Positions 36,222 through 44,549 of a stretch of DNA of 64,000 nt are shown here, piece after piece. Positions within the stretch are counted from its first letter, which is position 1, and the number at the start of each line of letters is the position of its first letter. Source of the stretch: an uncultured Alphaproteobacteria bacterium (GTDB lineage Bacteria; Pseudomonadota; Alphaproteobacteria; Rs-D84). The stretch is taken from contig CASCZI010000003.1 of the NCBI GenBank assembly GCA_949156565.1, forward strand, positions 1-64,000, written 5' to 3'. A program made the position numbers and the translations under genes. The notes under the pieces are model-generated. The model searched no databases. It was not told the origin of the DNA and saw only the letters and a program-made list of their open reading frames with translations.

Positions 36222-38639
36222 TTATTGCGCCGAATTGACAGAACAAGATCCCGCGTTGAAATCTATGACAACCTTGCGGCATTGTTCATATTGGTCGGTG
36301 GGAATATCCGTGCAGTCGTTGGCACCAACGCCATTGGTGGTGATGTTTGCATTGGGGATCCCATTTGCGGTCAAAACCGCTGCGACGGCATTCGCGCGAT
36401 CACGTGACAAACCAACGTTATCAAATCCCCGTTTCCCGGTGGGATCGGTATGGCCCGTTACCGTAATGCAATAATTGGTATCGCCGGTTGATTTAAGTTG
36501 TTCGGCAAATTTCTTTAATTCTGTGGTGGCCCCATTGCTTAGCTGCTTGGAACCCACTTTTTCAAACAAACTATCCGATGGCAGGGCGATCGATGGTTGC
36601 GTCGATTGTGTCGGCGTTGCCAATGCGGTTGGCAATCCGGCCGATGTAAGGGATGTCCGTAAAGACGCCTGTGTAGAAACGGTAGATACAATATCTGGCT
36701 TTTTCTGCGCTTGTTTTTCTGTACATAATTTACCCCGAACCTCATGCGTGTCGGCGGGACATGTACATACCCCCAGGTTGGATGGTTTTTCCACAAATGT
36801 GTATCCATTCTGGCACGTACAATTGCCCGTCTGGGGATTAACCACAATATTGGGATCGGTTAGACTGCATTTTGCACTAATACCGGTTTTGAGTGGGGTG
36901 CATGCCCCATTGGGGGACGTGGGTGCATAACCCGCCATACAGATACATGTTGTATCATCGAAAACACGTTCATTTGTGCCGCATTTTTCGCAAAGATTGG
37001 TATTTTTATTATAGACGTGCGTTTTCACATTGCATTTACATGTAGGATACGTACCGGTTGCGTCCGACGGACATTGGATCGTGGGAACAGGGATCTTTGA
37101 CACATTAAATTTAAGATCGGTCAACATTTTGTCGTATTTATTATTGATCTTTTCGCTGTTTTCTTTGGGGGCGTTTTTATTAATCAAAACATTCGCCACA
37201 CCCGAAACCGCCGCACCGGCGATGGCCATGGTTTTTCCGGTATTTTCACGTTTTTTACTTTCTTCGCGTTGGGTGTTCCATCGTTTGGCATCTTCACCGG
37301 TGGGATTGGTTATTGCCGCATACACCGATGCAAATGCGCCCCCGGTTTTACCAATACCAACATCGTCATAAAGTCCGGATGTCGCCTTGTCAATCGGCAT
37401 TTCGGATTCAATTCCTGGTTGCAACCCCAGGGCGGTTTTGGTGGATTTTACATTATTGGCCAACGTTATGTATTCTTGATATAAATCATAAAGTGCATTT
37501 CCCCCCGGCAACATGACATTTTTTTCATTATAGTCTATATTTGTCCCATCACCATATTGACACCGGAATGTTTCAATATAGGCACGCATATCCCGTTCCG
37601 ATTTGTCATCAACACGTTGTTCGGCGGCACCCGACGCCCAATCCTTGGACCCGAGACCGACCGTTGCCATGCCCGCCGCCCCCAGCAATTTATTTTCGGT
37701 GGAATTTTCTTTTTCCTTCATTTTTTGGGCGTTGTCTTTTAATTCGTTAATACGATCTTGGGCCAACTTTTTCTCGGCATCGGTGCGCGCCGGTGTTTTG
37801 TTTTCGGTCTTGTCTTTGGTGTCTTGGTTTTTTTGGGTCTTTTCTTCTTTGCATTTGCCGTTGTCGAGTTCAAATCCCTTGGCGCATTCGGTGGCAACAC
37901 ATTTGCGCCCCACCATGTTGGTTGCGGTGGCATTGGCCACCTTGGCCGCGTCATCCGCGGAACACGGTCCCGATTTCTGGGCGCATTTACCATCATCACC
38001 CTTGGCAAAATTGGCATTTTTGCATTCCGACACACAGATCAATTTGTTGCCATCAACCGCATACGTACCTTTGTCTTTGGCGTTGGAATCATTATTTGTA
38101 TCAAAATCGCATTTTTTACCCACCATATAAACGCATTCTGCCGGTGATTTGGACGCATCAAGTTTATAACGCGGTTCATCACACTTGGTTGGAATACATA
38201 AATCCCATTGTTTATTATAGACCATTTCGACAACACCATCGAGTAATGATACCTGATCTTTGCATTCTTTCTGACCGGACAGGTCTTTTGCTTCTACGGT
38301 GACCTCGTCTAACTGATTATTCGAAGGCATCAGCCGCAGATCAAGATTTCCATTCGGGACCGGGATTGTTACACTATCATAACCCATCATAGAAACCGTT
38401 ACTTCTTTCACATCGTTGGGAATGTTGTCAATATTAACATTGCCATTATTATCGGCGGCCCTGCCATCAACACCGCCATCGCTTTTCTTCCAACTTATAT
38501 TAGCCAGGGGCAGGCCAACGCCGTTTTCATCTTTGATTGTCCCCGTGATGGATTGATTGGCCCATGTCGGCATGACGCCCGGCATGACCATCATCACGGC
38601 GATAAATAATTTGATAAAGATATTTTTATATAGTTTCAT
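36222..38639 (-). CDS. Exported multidomain protein with C-terminal OmpA peptidoglycan-binding domain
   Basis: 805 aa. After a signal peptide (about 27 residues) comes a carboxypeptidase-regulatory/Ig-like domain (GTIKDENGVGLPLANISW, VTVSMMGYDSVTIPVPNG). A Cys-rich part follows, then a charged coiled coil (DAEKKLAQDRINELKDNAQK) and two short hydrophobic Gly/Ala segments. EGF-like Cys clusters (YPTCKCNVKTH, CICMAGYAPTS, NCTCQNGYTFV, CTCPADTHEVRG) precede a C-terminal OmpA domain (VTGHTDPTGKRGFDNVGLSR). The OmpA domain should bind peptidoglycan and could anchor the cysteine-rich partners encoded beside it. It is third in the operon. The combination of domains is unusual. Confidence 0.8.
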   Translation of the reverse strand: MKLYKNIFIKLFIAVMMVMPGVMPTWANQSITGTIKDENGVGLPLANISWKKSDGGVDGRAADNNGNVNIDNIPNDVKEVTVSMMGYDSVTIPVPNGNLDLRLMPSNNQLDEVTVEAKDLSGQKECKDQVSLLDGVVEMVYNKQWDLCIPTKCDEPRYKLDASKSPAECVYMVGKKCDFDTNNDSNAKDKGTYAVDGNKLICVSECKNANFAKGDDGKCAQKSGPCSADDAAKVANATATNMVGRKCVATECAKGFELDNGKCKEEKTQKNQDTKDKTENKTPARTDAEKKLAQDRINELKDNAQKMKEKENSTENKLLGAAGMATVGLGSKDWASGAAEQRVDDKSERDMRAYIETFRCQYGDGTNIDYNEKNVMLPGGNALYDLYQEYITLANNVKSTKTALGLQPGIESEMPIDKATSGLYDDVGIGKTGGAFASVYAAITNPTGEDAKRWNTQREESKKRENTGKTMAIAGAAVSGVANVLINKNAPKENSEKINNKYDKMLTDLKFNVSKIPVPTIQCPSDATGTYPTCKCNVKTHVYNKNTNLCEKCGTNERVFDDTTCICMAGYAPTSPNGACTPLKTGISAKCSLTDPNIVVNPQTGNCTCQNGYTFVEKPSNLGVCTCPADTHEVRGKLCTEKQAQKKPDIVSTVSTQASLRTSLTSAGLPTALATPTQSTQPSIALPSDSLFEKVGSKQLSNGATTELKKFAEQLKSTGDTNYCITVTGHTDPTGKRGFDNVGLSRDRANAVAAVLTANGIPNANITTNGVGANDCTDIPTDQYEQCRKVVIDFNAGSCSVNSAQ

Positions 38640-38670
38640 ATCAACATTATTTCGTGTTATTGCGGGACAA

Positions 38671-40257
38671 TTACCGTTTCAGGTCCAGTTTGTCCGGCGT
38701 CCCATTTGTGTTTCCTTTGGTTTCTACCCTGGCAACCGCCCGAACCGATGTATCGGCTTTGGCCCCGCTTTCCCCGTTAAAGAATTCATTTTTCCGTTCT
38801 GCCGCTTTCTTTTCCGAGTCTGTCTTTGCTGTCGACTCCATCTTGACTTCTCCCGCCTTTTTCTTCGCGCTGGGGGTGTCAGAGGTTGAATCTTTGTCTT
38901 TGTTCGTGTCTTTGCCCTTATCTTTTCCGTCCTTTTCCGTTCCCATGACTTGATCCTTGGTATTTTCGTTCTGTCTATCTTCCTTTTCGGCTTTCTTTTC
39001 TTCTTTCTCGGCTTTCTTTTCTTCTTTCTCGGCTTTCTTTTCTGCTTTTTCTGCCTTTTTAACGGCACGATTGGCCTTGGACCGGTCAATTGCGCGATCC
39101 ATGGCGCCGGATGTTATGGCGCCCGCCGCCGTCCCCAGGCCCGCACCCATAAAGGCCGATGTCGCAGATTCCTGGGATCGTGTCAAACGATAGGCGTTTT
39201 CTTTGAATGTTGTCATGTCGATGCCAAACCAATTCTGGTCACAATTAAAGGTGCCACCGGCGTAAAGTTTTTTCGATGCATATATGGTGTTGTTCGACAT
39301 CAGGTTTACGGTAAAGACGCAATCCAAACTGCGTTCGTCAAACATGGCCCCCAAACGGTCGCATTGGGAACGCATACTGTCGCGTAATGCGTAAAGGCGT
39401 TCTTCGTCACGTTTGACCTGTTTTTCGGCATTTGTACGCAAATTGCCAAATATTTCCCCCGCACGTGATGCCAATCCATTGTCAACCCGCGTCGTGCATT
39501 GATTGTATTTCTTGGAACATGTGGCCATCGCGGCGTCTGCGGCCGATTTCGCCAAACATTTTTGCATGTTTATTCCGCATTCCGTGGTCAGGCAATTCAT
39601 ATAATCCGTTCCACAATTGATCACATTTTCATATGCCGCCACTTTTGCATTAAGATCACGATCGGCCTTTAATTCCCGGCTAAGGGCGGATACCTGGGCA
39701 CCGGTGCATGTGGTGTTGCGTTGACATGCCGCAATCTTGTCCCCCCAATCGGTATCCCCGTCACCGGCGCATTTTTGAAAATCATCGCCGCATTTTTCGG
39801 TCATACATTTGTGGATATCCATGTGACATGTGTTTTTACCCGCACCGGTGGCCGCCCCGGCCGCCGAAATTGCATCGGCCGCATCCAACGCCGCCATCTG
39901 GGCCCGCATTCGCGCGGCCAAATCATCGGTGCCTGTATCCGATGAACCCGTTGCCGCCATGGTTTCTGCAAACTGGGACGATCGATCCGCAATAACAAAT
40001 TCGGGGTCATTAGACGTTTCGGGTTCAGAATTCGATGCAGATGCGTCGGATGTTTGGGTTGTTGTGTTCGCCGTTGTGGCCGTGGTGGCCACAGGTGTCC
40101 GGCCCGCCGATGCGCGGGAAACCGCGACACGCCCCGATCCGCCGCCCCGGGTGGTTACCGCCGCATGCGTGTCACACAAAACGCACATGGCCATCACCGC
40201 CGCCATGGTAATCCATGTCATCATTGTGTGCGTAAGATTTTTTTTGTTTTTCTTCAT
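38671..40257 (-). CDS. Exported Cys-rich protein with glycine zipper and charged coiled coil
   Basis: 528 aa. The signal peptide ends near CDTHA. The N-terminal low-complexity region begins AVTTRGGGSGRVAVSRAS. Modules CHMDIHKCMTEKCGDDFQKC, CGTDYMNCLTTECGINMQKC and CSKKYNQCTTRV follow. The CDQNWFGIDM block leads into a glycine zipper (GAGLGTAAGAITSGA), shared with 29162-31216. The C-terminal part is a long Lys/Glu repeat coiled coil (KAEKEEKKAEKE, three times). It is second in the operon, 12 bases after the first gene. The function is unknown. Confidence 0.75.
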   Translation of the reverse strand: MKKNKKNLTHTMMTWITMAAVMAMCVLCDTHAAVTTRGGGSGRVAVSRASAGRTPVATTATTANTTTQTSDASASNSEPETSNDPEFVIADRSSQFAETMAATGSSDTGTDDLAARMRAQMAALDAADAISAAGAATGAGKNTCHMDIHKCMTEKCGDDFQKCAGDGDTDWGDKIAACQRNTTCTGAQVSALSRELKADRDLNAKVAAYENVINCGTDYMNCLTTECGINMQKCLAKSAADAAMATCSKKYNQCTTRVDNGLASRAGEIFGNLRTNAEKQVKRDEERLYALRDSMRSQCDRLGAMFDERSLDCVFTVNLMSNNTIYASKKLYAGGTFNCDQNWFGIDMTTFKENAYRLTRSQESATSAFMGAGLGTAAGAITSGAMDRAIDRSKANRAVKKAEKAEKKAEKEEKKAEKEEKKAEKEDRQNENTKDQVMGTEKDGKDKGKDTNKDKDSTSDTPSAKKKAGEVKMESTAKTDSEKKAAERKNEFFNGESGAKADTSVRAVARVETKGNTNGTPDKLDLKR

Positions 40258-40269
40258 TTCTTATTATTG

Positions 40270-41142
40270 TTACAACCGTTCGCATGCCAATATATAATAT
40301 TTGCACCATAAAATGGCCGATGCTTTTTCCCCGGGGAAATCCGTCGCGCATTTATTTGGCATATTGGTTGCACAAACATGATCCACGCATTTATCCCGAT
40401 TTGTATTATCGGCGCATGCCTTGGTTACAGATTCTAATTTGGATTGACGGGCGGTTTGATAGGCCGCAATAATAGATTCAAAAACAGCATCCGCCGCCGC
40501 AAACATTTCATCACGATCGGCAATCATTTGGGTTCGAATGTCGGCAAAGAATTCGTTATCGCATCCGGCGGCTTCTTCGACGCTGCACGCGGCAAAAGAT
40601 TGATCGAAATCCGCGTCGGTGGCACATTTTTTATAATCCGGACCACACCGATTGGGTTTGACAAGACACGCCTGAACCGCGGTTTGACATTGGGCCATGG
40701 TTTTATTTTGTAAATTGTTTAATTTGGCCACGGCATTGTCGCGTTGTATACTAATTCCGGCGGCGGTACATGATTGATCAATTAATTTATCGTATGTATC
40801 CTCTATATCATCGGGGGTACAACCGGCGATTTTTTTTAAACACTGGGTCTGGGCCCAAACATACCGTTCCCCAGGAACCTTGGGGGCATTCTTTAATTCC
40901 TTGTCCGAAAGGGATGTTGACGAAGATTTGCCGACCGATACCATAGGCATATTCTTGGGGGTTTCGGGAACGCTGTCGCCGGCACCGCAATATTGACACC
41001 GTGCGCCGGGATTGGCCCCAATATTAATCGCACAGACAGAATCCAGACACTTGGTCAAATTCATGCGTGAACATGTCGCCGCATTTGCCGCAACCGAACC
41101 CAAAAACATGGGAACAAGTAAAAATAGGGTTTGTGCCTTCAT
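40270..41142 (-). CDS. Exported Cys-rich protein, first gene of the operon
   Basis: 290 aa with a signal peptide (MKAQTLFLLVPMFLGSVAANA). The mature part is small and rich in paired cysteines (CSRMNLTKCLDSVC, ARCQYCG, CQTAVQACLVKPNRCGPDYKKC, AACSVEEAAGC, CADNTNRDKC). CGPDYKKC belongs to the CGxDxxxC module found across the locus. A helical region (FADIRTQMIADRDEMFAAAD) lies near the C-terminus. It leads the five-gene operon from the divergent promoter region at 41143-41266. The function is unknown. Confidence 0.74.
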   Translation of the reverse strand: MKAQTLFLLVPMFLGSVAANAATCSRMNLTKCLDSVCAINIGANPGARCQYCGAGDSVPETPKNMPMVSVGKSSSTSLSDKELKNAPKVPGERYVWAQTQCLKKIAGCTPDDIEDTYDKLIDQSCTAAGISIQRDNAVAKLNNLQNKTMAQCQTAVQACLVKPNRCGPDYKKCATDADFDQSFAACSVEEAAGCDNEFFADIRTQMIADRDEMFAAADAVFESIIAAYQTARQSKLESVTKACADNTNRDKCVDHVCATNMPNKCATDFPGEKASAILWCKYYILACERL

Positions 41143-41211
41143 TCTCTTCTAATATTGTTTAGTATATCAAAACGCAGCCATCAACGCAAAGGAAAAATGT
41201 TAAATCAATTG

Positions 41212-41240
41212 TTGACAAAGTAATAAATTTTGTCTAAAAT
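41212..41240 (+). promoter_or_regulatory. Promoter of the gene at 41267
   Basis: TTGACA (41212-41217), 17 bp, TAAAAT (41235-41240) in the divergent region between the Cys-rich operon and the 219-aa gene. Confidence 0.65.
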
Positions 41241-41266
41241 AATAAAAAAGAACAAAGGATTTTGTT

Positions 41267-41926
41267 ATGGTACAAAAAAAGCGGGTTAATTTGACATCAG
41301 ATCCGGTCCCAGAATTGTCCGACGATCGCAAAGGCGGGATGGCGGTGTTTTGGCGTGATATTCGGGATTTCGGTGGGGCGATTTTGACCAGTCGTCTGGC
41401 CCAGGCGATAATTGTTGCCATGGCGGTTTATTGTTTCATGACGTGTTATTATCGTAAAACAGATGGAATCAATTCATCGGTTCGTGGGAATTCATCATGT
41501 AAACGGGAATTGGAACTGTCATTGAAAAATCAAGAAATTATTGCCGCGCGGGCTGATTCATTACAGCAGGTTATATATGAAATTGACGCCCAATGTGATG
41601 AACGGGTTGGGCAATTGCAAATCGAACTAAACGATCAGATGGCCCGGACGGATTCGATTATGCATCTGTTGGATGTGTGTCGTGGTTTTCGCGCCGCCAA
41701 GGTGGTTAAAAAGGGCAGGGTGGAAAATTCATCCCCGGCACCAAAACGGGTAAAAAAACAAACGCCTGTGAAACAAAGCATGGTTTCAAAGCCGGAAAAA
41801 GAACAGGTTCGTGTCGTGCAAAAACAACCCCAGAAAACAACACAACCCAAGAAAACGGTTAATGAAGATAAGCAACAGGTTCAATATTTCTTGTGGTTTC
41901 AAAATAAAAAATCGATGCAATACTAA
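41267..41926 (+). CDS. Single-pass membrane protein with coiled coil and Lys-rich tail
   Basis: 219 aa. The cytosolic N-terminal 40 residues precede a membrane segment (about residues 42-63, RLAQAIIVAMAVYCFMTCYY). A coiled coil (ELELSLKNQEIIAARADSLQ and onward) and a Lys/Pro/Gln-rich tail (KRVKKQTPVKQSMVSKPEKE) follow, with a C-terminal VQYFLWFQNKKSMQY. The topology resembles bitopic cell-wall or division-associated proteins such as FtsL/FtsN-like factors, but no motif proves this. It is transcribed from its own promoter and ends at a shared terminator. Confidence 0.62.
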   Translation: MVQKKRVNLTSDPVPELSDDRKGGMAVFWRDIRDFGGAILTSRLAQAIIVAMAVYCFMTCYYRKTDGINSSVRGNSSCKRELELSLKNQEIIAARADSLQQVIYEIDAQCDERVGQLQIELNDQMARTDSIMHLLDVCRGFRAAKVVKKGRVENSSPAPKRVKKQTPVKQSMVSKPEKEQVRVVQKQPQKTTQPKKTVNEDKQQVQYFLWFQNKKSMQY

Positions 41927-41953
41927 AAAATCCCGCGTTTTGCGGGATTTTTT
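41925..41953. terminator. Bidirectional terminator before infA
   Basis: AAAAAATCCCGC-GTTTT-GCGGGATTTTTT between the convergent 219-aa gene and infA. Confidence 0.88.
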
Positions 41954-42209
41954 ATTGATTGCTTTGGTTGGTATCTGTGGGTGCCGGGCGATTGCGTTCA
42001 ACAAATGTGATCCGCCCCTTGTTCAGGTCATAGGGTGTCATTTCCACCCGTACTTTTTCACCAACGTTGACCCAGATGCGCGCCTTACGCATTTTGCCGC
42101 ATACGGTGGCCAAAATTTCGTGACCATTTTCCAATTTAACCCGAAACATGGTGTTGGGTAACTTATCCTCGACCGTGCCATTAAAAACAATTACATCATC
42201 TTTTGCCAT
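41952..42209 (-). CDS. infA: Translation initiation factor IF-1
   Basis: 85 aa from the Met at 42209 ([20 protein letters not shown]). The S1/OB-fold core is intact ([45 protein letters not shown]), with a short tail of about 12 residues. IF-1 occludes the A-site during initiation. It is not next to secY, as is common in alphaproteobacteria. The SD AAGGAATAA precedes the start. Confidence 0.95.
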   Translation of the reverse strand: MAKDDVIVFNGTVEDKLPNTMFRVKLENGHEILATVCGKMRKARIWVNVGEKVRVEMTPYDLNKGRITFVERNRPAPTDTNQSNQ

Positions 42210-42349
42210 GATTATTCCTTGTGCCGTTGTGTTGGCATAAATCATACGTTTGTGGGCAACAAAATGCAAGAATAATTTTAAAGGGCTTGCATCATGGGGT
42301 GGGATTTGATAAAATTATCTGTATAGGAAAAAAGGGTTAGGTGGGGGAT

Positions 42350-44518
42350 ATGAAATTAAAATATCTGTTGATTTGTCTGTGTTTCATGCCGGGATTGGCG
42401 GATGCGGCCACCCGTGGTGCGGGAAATGCCCGTGTGGGAATGGCACGTGGTAACACCGCCGCGGCATCACGTATGCCAACCATGGCGCCCGGGAATTTGA
42501 CATCGACAGATGGAACAACAAAAACATCAACAGGTTTAACGTTAACCGATAATACCGTGGCGGCCCCAAAAACATCGGGGGATGAATCAACGCCCGTGAC
42601 ATCGGAATCCACAACGGGTTCGGGCACATGTCGTGATGCCTATTGGGATTGCATGGATCAGTTTTGTTTGATGGATGAATCCGAAGGGTATCGTTGCGTG
42701 TGCAGTGATAATTTTAACCAATCCAAAGATTTAATTAATGAAATTTTAGCCATTCAGACCCAGGCAGATGAGCTGTATAACGAAGGGGTTGAACGTGAAA
42801 AGCTGGGGGCTAAGGCGCGCTTGGTCTTTGGTGAAACCAATGCCGATGCCGCGGCAACCACCATCAGCCACAGACCAGATTTAAGGGCATGGTTGAAATC
42901 AGACAGTGACAGTTTGGATGCCGACGAAAATATTGGTGATGCCTTGTACCAAATGGCGGCAGAATATTGTGAAAACCGATTGGATGCATGTGGTGATGAT
43001 GCAGATATGGTAGAAATGCTCTATGCGCGTCAGATTGTAAATAATTGTAAAACGTTTAGTTCATATTTGGGTGATCAAAAAACAAATGCATTGGCGTATA
43101 AACGCACGGCCGAGGCCGCGGTTCGCACCGCGCGTGCCGCCAATTTGGATACCACAAATAAATATAACAGTGGGGAATGTTTATTGGCATACCGGTCTTG
43201 TATCGCGGACAAGGGTGGCTGTGGATCGCATTTTGAAAACTGTTTGGATGCAAAACTGCTTAGCCGGCGTGCCGACGCATGTGAAAATATTTTGGATCAA
43301 TGTATGGCCACGCGCGATTATGTGTTAACCCAATGGGCGGACGAAGCCGAAATGATTTTGGCAGATGCGGCGAAATACGCCGATAAAAATCAGCGCGCAA
43401 CATGTTTGGCGCGGATCCAAGATTGTCTTGAAGAAAGTTGTTCCACCGGTACAAATACGGCATGTTTAACGGATGTCAATGTGGCGGCGGGTATTTGCCC
43501 GGTTATTACTGAATGTAATGAAATGATTCCGGGGATACAATCGGTTATCAACGATAAATTGGCCTATTTGCGGTCAAAGTTCTGTGAAAATGATGTGGAT
43601 AAATGTCTTCAGGATAAATGTGGACAAAATTACGATGGCCCAGAATGTCTGGGGAAGTCAACGTCGGAAATTGTTGCATTATGCCCCCAGAGTCGGTTCC
43701 CATCATGTAAGGATGAACCCCAATTTGACATTATCGTTTCTGCGGCATTATTACAGATGGATTATCAAATGTTACAGGGATGCTTGAATTATTTCGGGGA
43801 ACAGTTAAATCGTGTTTGTGGGACAGATATGTCATGTTTGCCGGCCAATGATACGGTGATGGCGTTAAAAGAAATTCCCGACGATGCCGAAGACTTTGCC
43901 CAATTGCGTGTGGATGTGCGGGAACAATCAAAACAGGCGGTTGATGATTTCTTTAAACAATTTGAAAAAGACATCACGGTCAGTGCCTGTGCCGATACGG
44001 TATCGGCCGGCAAAGGCAAAAAGAATAGCAAAAGTTTAGGACAAAACGTATTCAACAGTGCCAAGATGATCGCAGAAATAAGCGCGGAAAACCGGGCCAT
44101 GCGGGAATTGGAGACAAAAATTGCCGAAATATCGCGTAAATTGGATGTTGCCGCGGCAGAAAAACTTTGTAAAAAAACATACAAGGTTGAAAACCCCAAA
44201 GATTTGGACGAAAAGAAAAAGAAGAACTATAGCTATATCCGCAGTGTATCGTTCGAACCGTCTTTGCGTAATTGTCACGTTTGCCGCATGCAACAGGTAT
44301 GTGAAACCGGTGGGATGAGCAAGTCTGCCGCCGGATTAAAAGCGGCGGCGGGCGGTATGGCCGCGGGGGCATCGGCCGGCACGATGGTTGCCCCGGGTTG
44401 GGGGACCGCCATTGGCACTGTGGTTGGTGCGGTTGGTGGATTCTTTGGCGGCAGATCGGCCGGTGGCAAAGAAGAATTCTGTCAGGAAGTGGAATCGTGC
44501 GAAGACATTAATATGTAA
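42350..44518 (+). CDS. Large exported cysteine-rich protein, CMDxFC family, with C-terminal glycine zipper
   Basis: 722 aa. The signal peptide (MKLKYLLICLCFMPGLADA) and a Gly/Ala/Arg/Thr-rich stretch precede the signature at Cys94, 101, 106, 116 and 118 (CRDAYWDC-MDQF-C-x9-C-V-C-S). CLLAYRSC and CGSHFENC follow, then CENDVDKCLQDKC and LCPQSRFPSC. Near the end, the CHVCRMQQVC motif precedes a strong glycine zipper (AAAGGMAAGASAGTMVAPGW, GTVVGAVGGFFGGRSAGG) and a last CQEVESCEDINM. CHVC and the final DI(N/P)M are shared with the next gene. It lies 31 bases before that gene, so the two are an operon. Confidence 0.8.
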   Translation: MKLKYLLICLCFMPGLADAATRGAGNARVGMARGNTAAASRMPTMAPGNLTSTDGTTKTSTGLTLTDNTVAAPKTSGDESTPVTSESTTGSGTCRDAYWDCMDQFCLMDESEGYRCVCSDNFNQSKDLINEILAIQTQADELYNEGVEREKLGAKARLVFGETNADAAATTISHRPDLRAWLKSDSDSLDADENIGDALYQMAAEYCENRLDACGDDADMVEMLYARQIVNNCKTFSSYLGDQKTNALAYKRTAEAAVRTARAANLDTTNKYNSGECLLAYRSCIADKGGCGSHFENCLDAKLLSRRADACENILDQCMATRDYVLTQWADEAEMILADAAKYADKNQRATCLARIQDCLEESCSTGTNTACLTDVNVAAGICPVITECNEMIPGIQSVINDKLAYLRSKFCENDVDKCLQDKCGQNYDGPECLGKSTSEIVALCPQSRFPSCKDEPQFDIIVSAALLQMDYQMLQGCLNYFGEQLNRVCGTDMSCLPANDTVMALKEIPDDAEDFAQLRVDVREQSKQAVDDFFKQFEKDITVSACADTVSAGKGKKNSKSLGQNVFNSAKMIAEISAENRAMRELETKIAEISRKLDVAAAEKLCKKTYKVENPKDLDEKKKKNYSYIRSVSFEPSLRNCHVCRMQQVCETGGMSKSAAGLKAAAGGMAAGASAGTMVAPGWGTAIGTVVGAVGGFFGGRSAGGKEEFCQEVESCEDINM

Positions 44519-44549
44519 TCATGGGTCGGTCCCCAAAGGGGTAGAGAGA

